From the IMG/VR virus record IMGVR_UViG_3300037586_004576, positions 1-53,196 of that record: a stretch of 53,196 nucleotides of DNA; one strand, 5' to 3'. The translations under genes and the position numbers were made by a program. Positions 7,924-16,850 of the stretch are shown piece by piece. The DNA is from a virus. Under the pieces are notes generated by a model that searched no databases, was not told the origin of the DNA, and was given only the letters and a program-made list of their open reading frames with translations. The first letter of the stretch is position 1. Every line of letters starts with the position of its first letter.

Positions 7924-8330
7924 TAACCCAACACCTCTTGGAAATCGCTAGGAAGACCACTAAGTTTAATTAATTTAGCTTGCACTTCTGACAACTTCTT
8001 CTGAACTGCTTTTTGAATTCTATGATTTCCATCGAGGATATAATTTATTGAATTATCGTCATTGACTATGATTAAAACTGGATATTTCAAATCAGCATTC
8101 TGTATCTTTCCTTGTTCTGCAGGATCATCACCATGAAGTGCGAGGTTAGACAATACTGATGTAGAGACATTTTGTATGGGGACATCTTTTATAATATCCA
8201 ACAATTTAGTGAGTGTGACAGTTGTTTCCCCACTTGTCCATGAATCATCTAGTCCCTCCTCATTGAAAATATCTGCGTCCTCAGTGATCAGATTCGTTAT
8301 GCTCATGATCGTGGCCTTTGTTATTGCCAT
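7923..8330 (-). CDS. Tagged ParB-nuclease-like protein with LITE leader
   Basis: 135 residues. Residues 10-20 carry SITNLITEDADIF, one of several 'L-I-T-E-D' leaders in this window (also at 18147-19481 and 24723-26261), ending in [LI]-x-E as T4-type prohead protease sites do. The rest contains 'YPVLIIVNDD', 'YILDGNHRIQKA' and a C-terminal helix. The D-G-N-H-R motif after a hydrophobic strand is typical of the ParB N-terminal/sulfiredoxin-like fold, which binds or hydrolyses nucleotides. GAGG lies 4 nt before the ATG at 8328-8330; an internal ATG at 8306 has none. I infer a packaged protein with a nucleotide-binding domain. Confidence 0.6.
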   Translation of the reverse strand: MAITKATIMSITNLITEDADIFNEEGLDDSWTSGETTVTLTKLLDIIKDVPIQNVSTSVLSNLALHGDDPAEQGKIQNADLKYPVLIIVNDDNSINYILDGNHRIQKAVQKKLSEVQAKLIKLSGLPSDFQEVLG

Positions 8331-8487
8331 CTTGCCTCAATATGGTTGCCAGACCCGGCTCGTCAACTACCTCGATTTTCTTCACTTCACGCATCACTTC
8401 GAGGACCTGGGCAGGAGTCATCTCCTTACCATGTTTTTCAGCGATATATTGCCGAACGTACTGGAGATCTTCTTTAGTGACTTTCAT
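8281..8487 (-). CDS. Hypothetical protein, 68 aa, His-rich tail
   Basis: A 68-residue charged helical protein ('DLQYVRQYIAEKHG' then 'PAQVLEVMREVKK') with a C-terminal His/Asp/Glu-rich tail (GHDHEHNESDH) that could bind metal. The ATG (8485-8487) overlaps the stop of the 180-aa gene by one base, and the 3' end overlaps the ParB-like gene by 50 bases, so it appears translationally coupled. Function unknown. Confidence 0.55.
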   Translation of the reverse strand: MKVTKEDLQYVRQYIAEKHGKEMTPAQVLEVMREVKKIEVVDEPGLATILRQDGNNKGHDHEHNESDH

Positions 8488-9029
8488 TACGGGAAGTGAT
8501 ACCCCTTGTCACCATAGACCACACCGGCATAATCAATCCGGAAGATTTCGAAAATGATACCCACCGGAAGGTTAGCCAAAATCCGAGTCTCTAACTCAGA
8601 TCGTAGTGCAGCACACCCAGTATCCGTGGCTGTTGCGGGATTCTGGAGCGACGGGGAAGATCCAGGACCAGTAACCACCTCACCAGCATGTATCAATTGT
8701 TTCTCTGGATGCGGTTGAGCATTCAAATCATTCGCATTGAAGAACCCAGTAATCGCTGCCTGAGCCGGTACTTCACCCATTTGTGGTTTCACTGCAGTGC
8801 CACGGGTCAACCCGCTATTACCGCTGCGTCCTTGGCCGCCAAACGATTGATGCTGACCACCGCCGGGCTCCGAGATATTAAGAGATGCAGATGCCTCTAG
8901 ACCCTCAAATATGAGTGTCCCAATTTTTTGCATATCCCGCCAAGTCTCGAATCGTTTCGTCTTTATAAGCCCCGAACCACGATCAGGAACAATTCGGATG
9001 TGTGCGGTGAATGGTACCCAACGAGCCAT
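8487..9029 (-). CDS. Hypothetical virion-region protein, 180 aa
   Basis: 180 residues. An N-terminal folded part ('WVPFTAHIRIVPDRG', 'FETWRDMQKIGTLIFEGLEAS') is followed by a low-complexity Gly/Ser/Gln/Pro linker from about 50 to 125, and a C-terminal part with 'LPVGIIFEIFRIDYAGVVYGD'. It has no signal peptide. Good Shine-Dalgarno (GGAGAA) and a TCAAAGATAA element (9048-9058) lie upstream, so it probably starts the transcription unit running leftward. I do not recognise the family. Confidence 0.6.
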   Translation of the reverse strand: MARWVPFTAHIRIVPDRGSGLIKTKRFETWRDMQKIGTLIFEGLEASASLNISEPGGGQHQSFGGQGRSGNSGLTRGTAVKPQMGEVPAQAAITGFFNANDLNAQPHPEKQLIHAGEVVTGPGSSPSLQNPATATDTGCAALRSELETRILANLPVGIIFEIFRIDYAGVVYGDKGYHFP

Positions 9030-9047
9030 TGTAGGTTCTCCTTTGAA

Positions 9048-9058
9048 TTATCTTTGAC
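9048..9058 (-). promoter_or_regulatory. GTCAAAGATAA promoter-like element
   Basis: Minus strand GTCAAAGATAA, 18 nt before the ATG of the 180-aa gene, with GGAGAA between. It is one of the best matches to the recurring element. Confidence 0.4.
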
Positions 9059-9062
9059 CTAC

Positions 9063-9090
9063 TGATCACCAAGGGGCTTCCTTGGGATCA
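9063..9090. other. Hairpin next to the promoter-like element
   Basis: TGATC-A-CCAAGG and CCTTGG-GATCA form an 11-bp stem with one bulge and a GGCTT loop. On the plus strand five T residues follow (9091-9095), terminator-like, but no plus-strand gene ends here. On the minus strand there is no T-run, although the hairpin lies between the end of the 213-aa gene and the next promoter-like element. It may be a terminator working with leftward transcription or an RNA stability element. Confidence 0.4.
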
Positions 9091-9172
9091 TTTTTGGTAC
9101 TGTTTTAAGTTTTCGTGGTATAATCTGTGGGACACAAGACTAATTTTGATAGAATGGCTAACGTTGGCTTAT

Positions 9173-9814
9173 TCAGCTAATAGGAACCAAATCGGAATCA
9201 TGCCACTTAATAGGATATCGCCATTCATCGATGGCATCTACTTGATTCCGGAAATCGCCAATTTCGTTATGCATATCGCTCTCATAGAAAAAGATGATAT
9301 CATTTGGACCATCTTCAGAGCGTGTTTTCCCTACGATGTGGATAACCTCAACGACATCGTGGCCGGGACGCATAGCAGTGCGTCGACGGTAAAAGAACAT
9401 GTCCCCAGTTTCAAGAACATGTGAGCACACTTCGCCACCATTCCTAGTAACAAGAGCAAACTTCCGAAGTCCAACTCTCGACAAATTATCAGTAGATGTC
9501 TCTTTACCTAATTCACCAATTTGATCTTGGACAGAGCCATCTGCATACAGTGCCTTCCAAACCAGTTTATTAGTGTGGAAATAGTTGCTAGCGTTGGGAC
9601 GTGGATGTGGTGACAATACAACCGGACCTTCTACAACATCGGTGGACACAACTAATGGATGATTGGCTTCCGTCCCTTGCATGACGGGTGGCTCCATCTC
9701 CAAGATATTGACCCTAAACCCATCATCGGATGATTTACCAACAGACTTTGCAGCCTCTGGCATATCTTCCTTACTAATAGGGGCGGTCCATTGTTTGATC
9801 GTTACTTTTGACAT
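9173..9814 (-). CDS. Hypothetical protein, 213 aa
   Basis: 213 residues. It appears to be mostly beta: 'LVWKALYADGSVQDQ', 'LRKFALVTRNGGEV', 'GDMFFYRRRTAM', 'VVEVIHIVGKT' and 'NDIIFFYESDMH' alternate strands with turns, ending in 'WRYPIKWHDSDLVPI'. No signal peptide or transmembrane segment is present. It follows the 119-aa zinc-type gene on the same strand with a 44-bp gap. Position among virion genes suggests a structural role; the family is unknown to me. Confidence 0.6.
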   Translation of the reverse strand: MSKVTIKQWTAPISKEDMPEAAKSVGKSSDDGFRVNILEMEPPVMQGTEANHPLVVSTDVVEGPVVLSPHPRPNASNYFHTNKLVWKALYADGSVQDQIGELGKETSTDNLSRVGLRKFALVTRNGGEVCSHVLETGDMFFYRRRTAMRPGHDVVEVIHIVGKTRSEDGPNDIIFFYESDMHNEIGDFRNQVDAIDEWRYPIKWHDSDLVPIS

Positions 9815-9858
9815 TCCGTTATCATCTTAGCAATTTGTTTGGGATCGATTTTCATAAT

Positions 9859-10218
9859 CTACTTGAGATCAGCAGTAAGATCAATCTCCTCGAGGGATTC
9901 GCCTTCAACACCTTTGATGCGTTCTAGATCTGCCTTACGCTGTTCCTCTATTGCCTTAATCATATCATCGTTAGCCAAATGACTAATACGACAATAAAGG
10001 CAATACCCTTGCTTACCACATCCGTCACAAGAATGGCCGCCAACATCTTCGTCGAATTCAAGACCAATTTGCTTGGATAGAGAAGTTGATAGAGAAATAA
10101 TCTTTCCCTTTTTGGGTTCCTTCAGGCGGGGGAGCATACACCAATATTTATCACCTTTTTTCAGAGACTTAGCTTGCCTGGCTAATTGCTCTTGTGGGGT
10201 ATTGGTTCGTTCAGCCAT
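9859..10218 (-). CDS. Small zinc-cluster protein, 119 aa
   Basis: 119 residues with a central cluster H-S-C-D-G-C-G-K-Q-G-Y-C-L-Y-C-R-I-S-H, giving two C-x2-C pairs and flanking His that could bind one zinc ion. The N-terminal half is basic with 'KKGDKYWCMLPRL'; the C-terminal half is an acidic helix. GAGGAC (minus strand) precedes the ATG. Many phage proteins here carry similar small zinc knuckles. Function unknown, possibly nucleic-acid or protein binding. Confidence 0.6.
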   Translation of the reverse strand: MAERTNTPQEQLARQAKSLKKGDKYWCMLPRLKEPKKGKIISLSTSLSKQIGLEFDEDVGGHSCDGCGKQGYCLYCRISHLANDDMIKAIEEQRKADLERIKGVEGESLEEIDLTADLK

Positions 10219-10227
10219 AATTGTCCT

Positions 10228-10782
10228 CTATGTCTCGTCGAAGAGCCAAGTGAATGTCTCTTGGGCAGTTGTACCTGCAGAAGCTGTAGTAGCAACTGTC
10301 AATTGATAAACAACCAATTCCCCGAGTGCTGTATCGGTTGTGGTGGTCGAACCAGTCACAGTCAACGGCGCACCAGACGTATACATCGTGAAATCCGGCG
10401 GAGCGGCCGTGGTGAGCGTTGTTCCATAATTGGTCGTATTTAGAGCATCACCGGTAGTACCAGTCATTCCGGTGGCTTGGACATATCCAGAAGCTTTGGC
10501 GGCAACAGCACCGACACCAGTTCCGAAATTGGCGGAACCATCACCATGCCATCGAATATTATCGATCGTCCCTGATGGGGCTACATCAACCGACAGCCTT
10601 GTGGCAACCCAAAATGATCGGTTGGTACCGGCCGCAGGAATTTTAATAGGGTTGGTACTACCAGAAGCAGTTGCCTGATGTGTATCGACAGCATTGGCAA
10701 CGGTATTAGCACTGGTAATATCTGTTCGAGTAGGCGAACCAGAAGCACCAGTCCAACGCCTAATCGTTACTGTCGCTGCCAT
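10228..10782 (-). CDS. Thr/Ala/Gly-rich structural protein, 184 aa
   Basis: 184 residues, very rich in Thr, Ala, Gly and Ser with no Cys. It starts 'MAATVTIRRWTGASGSPTRTDIT' (first residues conserved-looking) and runs as a beta-sandwich-like sequence ('FWVATRLSVDVAPSG', 'ALGELVVYQLTVATTASAG', 'QETFTWLFDET'). This composition is typical of phage capsid decoration or tail surface proteins. AGGAG lies before the ATG and a GTCAAAGTTA element lies at 10807-10816. Assignment to a virion surface role is inference. Confidence 0.6.
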   Translation of the reverse strand: MAATVTIRRWTGASGSPTRTDITSANTVANAVDTHQATASGSTNPIKIPAAGTNRSFWVATRLSVDVAPSGTIDNIRWHGDGSANFGTGVGAVAAKASGYVQATGMTGTTGDALNTTNYGTTLTTAAPPDFTMYTSGAPLTVTGSTTTTDTALGELVVYQLTVATTASAGTTAQETFTWLFDET

Positions 10783-10806
10783 TTTTGCACTCCTGAAGTT
10801 ATGTTG

Positions 10807-10816
10807 TAACTTTGAC
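10807..10816 (-). promoter_or_regulatory. GTCAAAGTTA promoter-like element
   Basis: Minus strand GTCAAAGTTA 24 nt before the ATG of the 184-aa gene. It is followed by AGGAG. An AT-rich stretch lies just upstream (10823-10845). Confidence 0.35.
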
Positions 10817-10849
10817 GGAGCAGATTATACTTATAATACACAATTGCCC

Positions 10850-12313
10850 TCAACCAGAATTTGTCACAAGTTTCACGAATGCCAATTTCTTGCCGCCAAA
10901 TACCTTTTTATATCCATGCTTTTGGGCATAAATCGCTTCTTTGACATTATTCAATCTTGCACGATTGTATAAAGTCTTTTTATGGATAACAATTCCAAGG
11001 TCATCTATGTACCAATAATCAGGTGGAATTTCATGGTGAAGATCAAAATTGCATGCTTTATAAACAGTACCAACATGACCGCGAGTTGTGTCAGCATAGG
11101 CGATTACAGCATCAGCCTGTATTGATTGCAAAGTCCTTGATACAAACCATGATCCTAGATTTTTCTTTTGGAATTTAGGATCAATACAAAGTCGTGATAA
11201 TTCCTTCAAATTTCCAAGTCCGATAAATTTTTCTGTTTGTTGTCTAATTGGGTTACTGTATAACACCACCGCAATCAACTCATCTCGATACCAAGCCCCA
11301 TATGCTAGACCACCTCTATTACCGCCCAAATAATGATATGCATCTAAAAGTGACTTACAATCATGCCGCGAAACTTCTGAGACTTTTAATTCATTAAATT
11401 CAAAATCTGTTATTTCAACAGACCTGTGGAGTTTGTTCCTTAACCTATTAATCAATTTATGTAGATCTGAAAATTCATTTTCCCAGATATACATGATTTC
11501 ATATTGTGGAAAATACTTATTAATATATGTAAATTTCGAACTATCATTCTTTTTCGCATTTTTCAATGAATGCCAATATTCACCCTGGACTTCGATCAGA
11601 ATATCACACGGTGTCGATTTGACTAAACAGTCAAATGAATAATGACCGATTAGAGTTGCAGGTCCTTCTCGACAATACTCAATGTCAAGATCATCGAGAG
11701 TATTATATAACAGTAATTGGATGCTACTTACTTTAGGATTAGAAGAGAGATACTCCGCATGTTTCTGGCGATACTCTGGTTCATTCCATTTTAATGCAAT
11801 TGATGATTTAAAATCTCTCAACTTTATTCCAAGTTCACACATCAAATCATGAACATAAGTATACGACCACCCAACCAATTCAGATATTTGGTTAATTGAT
11901 AAGCAAGTATATTTGTCTTCTAGAAATTCTTTATTTGCCCACTGCTCTAAGGGCAAACTGTTCTCTCTATTTCCGAAAGTGATTATTTTAGTTTCTTCTC
12001 TTTTCCTAAAATTGACTCCGGAAAGCAGTAGTTTATTACGCATCACAGAATAAACTACATTATAGTCTTTAGCAATATCTGCTATTGATCGGCCAGATTC
12101 GTATCCCGCCTTAATTTTCTTTAACGGGATTTTATTAATATTTTGTCTAATTTCTGAAACAGTTCTTGATTTTATTCCAAATTTCTTTGCTGCAAACCGT
12201 ACAGCTGTGCTGGTTCTGCTGACTATAGAAGCAATCTCCTCCCATGACAAACCCTCCACAATATATTTCTGGCACAACCATTCTCTAGTTCTCCAAATCC
12301 CGTTTTCCATCAT
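10850..12313 (-). CDS. HTH + Vsr/EDxHD-like homing endonuclease fused to Mom-like GNAT domain
   Basis: About 487 residues from ATG 12311-12313. Three N-terminal HTH units (about 18-50, 65-102 and 125-165) precede a nuclease domain with FDCLV (near 227) and 'DILIEVQGEYWHS' (near 240), the E-x-Q-G-[DE]-x-W-H signature of Vsr-like homing nucleases. The C-terminal 170 residues form an acetyltransferase-like domain: 'HYLGGNRGGLAYGAW', 'ELSRLCIDPKFQKKNLGS', 'VIAYADTTRGHVGTVYKACNF'. These match phage Mu Mom-type and related GNAT proteins that modify adenine in DNA or use similar chemistry. A strong terminator lies just upstream (12345-12382). AT-rich composition differs from the neighbouring genes, consistent with acquisition. 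Confidence 0.8.
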   Translation of the reverse strand: MMENGIWRTREWLCQKYIVEGLSWEEIASIVSRTSTAVRFAAKKFGIKSRTVSEIRQNINKIPLKKIKAGYESGRSIADIAKDYNVVYSVMRNKLLLSGVNFRKREETKIITFGNRENSLPLEQWANKEFLEDKYTCLSINQISELVGWSYTYVHDLMCELGIKLRDFKSSIALKWNEPEYRQKHAEYLSSNPKVSSIQLLLYNTLDDLDIEYCREGPATLIGHYSFDCLVKSTPCDILIEVQGEYWHSLKNAKKNDSSKFTYINKYFPQYEIMYIWENEFSDLHKLINRLRNKLHRSVEITDFEFNELKVSEVSRHDCKSLLDAYHYLGGNRGGLAYGAWYRDELIAVVLYSNPIRQQTEKFIGLGNLKELSRLCIDPKFQKKNLGSWFVSRTLQSIQADAVIAYADTTRGHVGTVYKACNFDLHHEIPPDYWYIDDLGIVIHKKTLYNRARLNNVKEAIYAQKHGYKKVFGGKKLAFVKLVTNSG

Positions 12314-12344
12314 ACACAATCTCTAACACGAAATCTTTGTATAC

Positions 12345-12382
12345 AAAAAAAGAGTTAGACGGGAAATCCCATCTAACTCTTT
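12345..12382 (-). terminator. Strong intrinsic terminator after the 134-aa gene
   Basis: On the minus strand AAAGAGTTAGA (12382-12372) pairs perfectly with TCTAACTCTTT (12359-12349); the loop contains an inner GGGA-TT-TCCC stem, and the stem runs into a seven-T tract. It follows the gene at 12402-12806 and separates it from the endonuclease. Confidence 0.9.
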
Positions 12383-12401
12383 ACCATGCTCACAATCAAT
12401 C

Positions 12402-12806
12402 TTAGACCAAAACGTCCGGTGTCAAACCGCGAGTATCCTCATGTAGATCGCGGGTAAGTCCAGCGACAGTATTGCTGAGGAATTTGTCGTGGCCAATCTG
12501 GAAACCGAAATCGATTTCGGTAATGTTGGTCTGGGCGTTCGCAAATGACACTTGGTCCTTCAGACCGATGACAATCGGGAAACCACGAGTCGCGTTGTGA
12601 CGTGCTTCACCCATATACGGACTGAAATCAGCCGTGGTGGTGTCACGTGTCTTCACTTCGACCAGGATTTCGTCCGCAGGTATGCTCATGACCAGCGGAC
12701 GGAGTCTTTTGATCAAAGCGGCGACGGACTCGTGCCGATGCATCTGCCGAAAGGAACGGATCCTTCGGAACACCTGAATGTCGGTGTTGGCAGGTTGTGC
12801 AGCCAT
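12402..12806 (-). CDS. Hypothetical structural-region protein, 134 aa
   Basis: 134 residues, no Cys, no membrane segment. The N-terminal part has 'DIQVFRRIRSFRQMHRHESVAALIKRL', the middle 'DEILVEVKTRDT', then 'PIVIGLKDQVSFANAQTNITEIDFGFQIGHDKF'. GGAG precedes the ATG, a GCTCAAAAATAAG element lies 54 nt upstream, and a strong terminator follows, so it appears to be a one-gene transcription unit. A dedicated promoter and terminator suggest high expression, as for a major virion protein, but this is inference. Confidence 0.6.
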   Translation of the reverse strand: MAAQPANTDIQVFRRIRSFRQMHRHESVAALIKRLRPLVMSIPADEILVEVKTRDTTTADFSPYMGEARHNATRGFPIVIGLKDQVSFANAQTNITEIDFGFQIGHDKFLSNTVAGLTRDLHEDTRGLTPDVLV

Positions 12807-12860
12807 GAGATCATCTCCTAAACTGGTTTTGTTCGACTCTCTATTTTCTCGAACTACAAC

Positions 12861-12872
12861 TTATTTTTGAGC
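12861..12872 (-). promoter_or_regulatory. GCTCAAAAATAA promoter-like element
   Basis: Minus strand GCTCAAAAATAA, 54 nt before the ATG of the 134-aa gene. With the terminator at 12345-12382 it would bound a monocistronic unit. Confidence 0.4.
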
Positions 12873-12891
12873 GAAACCATGGCTTTTCACA

Positions 12892-13110
12892 CTAATTGCA
12901 ACGACGGCGGAAAAGTCGAAAACGAACAGATCGTTGCCCGCAGGAATTATAATTCTGTCGCACACCACGGGAATTCCTAAAGACGCGGACGGGAGCCGTC
13001 ACGGCACGAAACAGGGGACGTCGAACATTGCATGTTCCATTGCTACATTGCTGGGCTTGAGCCAAAGAAGCAAAGAACAACAAAACAATAACAGCCAGTA
13101 AAGAACGCAT
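12892..13110 (-). CDS. Small exported Cys/Arg-rich protein, 72 aa
   Basis: 72 residues from ATG 13108-13110, which has GGAGG 8 nt upstream. The first 19 residues (M-R-S then LLAVIVLLFFASLAQAQ) are a clear signal peptide with an A-x-A cleavage site. The mature part is Cys- and Arg-rich: 'QCSNGTCNVRRPLF' and 'FRLFRRRCN'. The 'QC-x-NG-x-C-x-x-R' start followed by Arg/Val/Pro and an 'LF-x-RRC' end resembles small exported proteins I associate with Planctomycetes, so it is the main hint to the host. Possibly cell-envelope acting; function unknown. Confidence 0.65.
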   Translation of the reverse strand: MRSLLAVIVLLFFASLAQAQQCSNGTCNVRRPLFRAVTAPVRVFRNSRGVRQNYNSCGQRSVRFRLFRRRCN

Positions 13111-13159
13111 GGGGTGATCCTCCGTGGGGAATTGGGGTGGGACAATATAATAGGGGCAA

Positions 13160-15041
<1,882 letters not shown>

Positions 15042-15044
<3 letters not shown>

Positions 15045-15075
15045 ATGACCTTTGACCTGTAAAACCTGTGATATG
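15042..15075 (-). promoter_or_regulatory. Hairpin covering the LAGLIDADG gene start codon
   Basis: On the minus strand CATATCAC (15075-15068) pairs with GTCATATG (15049-15042), 7 of 8 bp. The ATG is the last three bases of the right arm. The loop carries GGTCAAAG (15057-15050), a partial match to the recurring element. The arrangement parallels the hairpin before the other endonuclease at 7096. Confidence 0.45.
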
Positions 15076-15081
15076 TTTGCT

Positions 15082-15091
15082 TCAAAGATAA
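15082..15091 (+). promoter_or_regulatory. TCAAAGATAA element, 4 nt before ATG (leaderless type)
   Basis: Plus strand T-CAAAGATA-AATC-ATG before the tagged gene at 15095; there is no Shine-Dalgarno. It shows that the element works in either orientation with its gene. Confidence 0.45.
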
Positions 15092-15094
15092 ATC

Positions 15095-15928
15095 ATGAAG
15101 CTCAAAGCAATTATAGAATCTGAATACGACGGCCTCGAAGACGCCGACGAATTTTCAGATCCTCACGCATGCCTACATTGTGGAGAATCTGAAGCCTGGG
15201 CATGGTGTAACCAATGCCATGCCAACATATGCACCGATTGTGGAACATCCGGTACATCGGTAGCTGAAGGTTGGGTATTCTTTATAGTTCCAGGAACCAG
15301 GTCCGATCCACCATACATCGAAGATGCCTATTGCCCGCAACACCGGGACATGATAGGGCCTGACCCACCCACCAACATTGTGGGACTTACGCGATACGAC
15401 TCGCCCAGCTTCCCGAACTGGATGTCACCATCAGCATTCCAAGCATACCTCCGCGATGAGTACAGAGATGGGGAAACTTGGGATGGTGGTCACGGGAAGC
15501 GTGGTCAGTGGGAGCATGGGGAAACTTGGGATGGGGAAACTTGGGATGAAATCAGCGAATCGATTAGTGATTACGACGGACTTGAGGACGCAGACGAGTT
15601 CAGCAACGACATCGAGTTTATGGGTGAAGCCAATTTAGGACCCCATATCTTCAGGGTCTGGCATCATAAACAGCTCAACAGAATCTCAATGGAAATCAAT
15701 GGATATGAATTAGGATTCGAAGATGATCATATGCCAACGGCCCAAAAAGAAGATATCCTCAAGAAACTAATCACTCTACGGCCAGATTTAGTTCCATTCG
15801 TCAAAGACCACAGCATCAATGGACAACTCATGGATACCGGTCTAGCACTGGTGCAAAATCAGCACAATGGGCAATTGGCTGTGCGAGGCGTGGGCGAAGA
15901 CAGACGCCGAAACTATGATACCTGGTGA
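15095..15928 (+). CDS. Tagged zinc-domain protein with two SDYDG elements, 277 aa
   Basis: Starts M-K-L-K-A-I-I-E, a leader ending I-I-E, directly followed by SEYDGLEDADEF (residues 9-20). A zinc-binding domain follows: 'CLHCGE', 'WCNQCHANICTDCG' and 'YCPQH'. A repeat-rich linker (G-E-T-W-D-G three times) leads to ISESISDYDGLEDADEF (residues 153-169), then a C-terminal domain with 'FRVWHHKQLNRISMEINGYEL'. The L/I-x-E positions match T4 gp21-type prohead protease sites, so I infer packaging and cleavage into a zinc domain and a C-terminal domain. No Shine-Dalgarno is present; the CAAAGATA element lies 4 nt upstream. Family unknown. Confidence 0.72.
   Translation: MKLKAIIESEYDGLEDADEFSDPHACLHCGESEAWAWCNQCHANICTDCGTSGTSVAEGWVFFIVPGTRSDPPYIEDAYCPQHRDMIGPDPPTNIVGLTRYDSPSFPNWMSPSAFQAYLRDEYRDGETWDGGHGKRGQWEHGETWDGETWDEISESISDYDGLEDADEFSNDIEFMGEANLGPHIFRVWHHKQLNRISMEINGYELGFEDDHMPTAQKEDILKKLITLRPDLVPFVKDHSINGQLMDTGLALVQNQHNGQLAVRGVGEDRRRNYDTW
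15470..15548 (+). repeat. Three copies of a 16-bp repeat (GETWDG)
   Basis: GGGGAAACTTGGGATG occurs at 15470-15485, 15518-15533 and 15533-15548. It encodes G-E-T-W-D in the linker of the tagged protein and probably arose by slippage or local duplication. Confidence 0.9.
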
Positions 15929-15929
15929 G

Positions 15930-16850
15930 TCAGGAAATTCTAGCAAAGTTCTGTAGCCAAGCCCCGTCTACCAATTTCTCACCTTTGCCATAGACCACAT
16001 CGACCACACCCGTGAGATACCGTAGATCAAACGGGCTCCAACCAGCCTTAGACATTATCGGCCGCCCACTATCCGCAGTCTTAGTAATGTCGATAGCAGT
16101 AAAAGATGCCTCATATCCAGGCTGTAAACGGCCTATCTTCCGGTCAGTGAACTCGCCCAACCGTTTACCAGGATTCTTACAGGCTATATTAAACACAGTG
16201 GACACATCAACCTTCTTTTCTTGGACCAACCAAGCAACAAACGACCCAAATGTGTCCAAAGATGGCACCCCACATAAGCCAGAACGGATCTTATCAAGGG
16301 CTAAATGTGGAACATGGCCGCTCACCAAATAGTCGAACACGCCCAAACAATCGAACAATCTCAACTGTTCCTTGGCCGTAGGGAGAGGTGGATTAGTCCG
16401 CAAATACTCAGACTTATTATGCATATCAGAGTTGAAATAAAGATGATGTGGCGTAATCGCTATCGGATCAGCAATACCCAAAAATTCATCAACAGACGCG
16501 GTGACCAGGAAATTAGGCGGTAAATGGGTTATCTCAAGTGCCAACGCTTCGGTACGTGGATCATCTGATATATCAGCAAGAGCGGTAATCCCACCATTCA
16601 ATGCAGCCACCGCCGCAGACTGATATGTCTCTTGTCCAAAGTCGCAATAAGCACCGAGATCGACAAATCCTGGAAAGATGATATGAGAAGTCCTAAGAAA
16701 ATGACGGTCAATAAAACTGCCATACTCATCAAACAAATCATTCCTCGGACTTTGAGGTTTCCTGATTAATCTTTTGATTACACCATCTTCGAATTCCAGG
16801 ATACCAGGTTTTAGCCCATCTTCTTCTACGATATTTCCGTAAATGATCAT
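15930..16850 (-). CDS. Dihydroorotase-like amidohydrolase lacking the HxH metal motif
   Basis: 306 residues. It follows the dihydroorotase/allantoinase layout: short N-terminal beta part, 'IIFPGFVDLGAYCDFGQETY' (about 57-76), 'AALNGGITALADISDDP', then 'RTNPPLPTAKEQ', 'SGHVPHLALDK' and 'SGLCGVPSLDT', and a C-terminal 'IGRLQPGYEASFTAID'. In active enzymes P-G-x-[IV]-D-x-H-x-H binds two metals; here the two His are replaced (D-L-G-A-Y-C-D), and the strand-8 D-H-x-P-H is G-H-V-P-H. It therefore resembles a non-catalytic pseudo-DHO, which in some bacteria supports aspartate transcarbamoylase, or a repurposed enzyme. It is short for the family (about 400). Confidence 0.65.
   Translation of the reverse strand: MIIYGNIVEEDGLKPGILEFEDGVIKRLIRKPQSPRNDLFDEYGSFIDRHFLRTSHIIFPGFVDLGAYCDFGQETYQSAAVAALNGGITALADISDDPRTEALALEITHLPPNFLVTASVDEFLGIADPIAITPHHLYFNSDMHNKSEYLRTNPPLPTAKEQLRLFDCLGVFDYLVSGHVPHLALDKIRSGLCGVPSLDTFGSFVAWLVQEKKVDVSTVFNIACKNPGKRLGEFTDRKIGRLQPGYEASFTAIDITKTADSGRPIMSKAGWSPFDLRYLTGVVDVVYGKGEKLVDGAWLQNFARIS

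Noticed and set aside
9096-9124. Perfect TATAAT at 9119-9124 on the plus strand as a promoter
   Set aside because: No good -35 box at the right distance and no plus-strand gene downstream for kilobases; probably AT-rich spacer.
15930-16850. Active dihydroorotase (pyrC) label
   Set aside because: The two metal-binding His of the H-x-H motif are missing, so a catalytic assignment would be unsupported.
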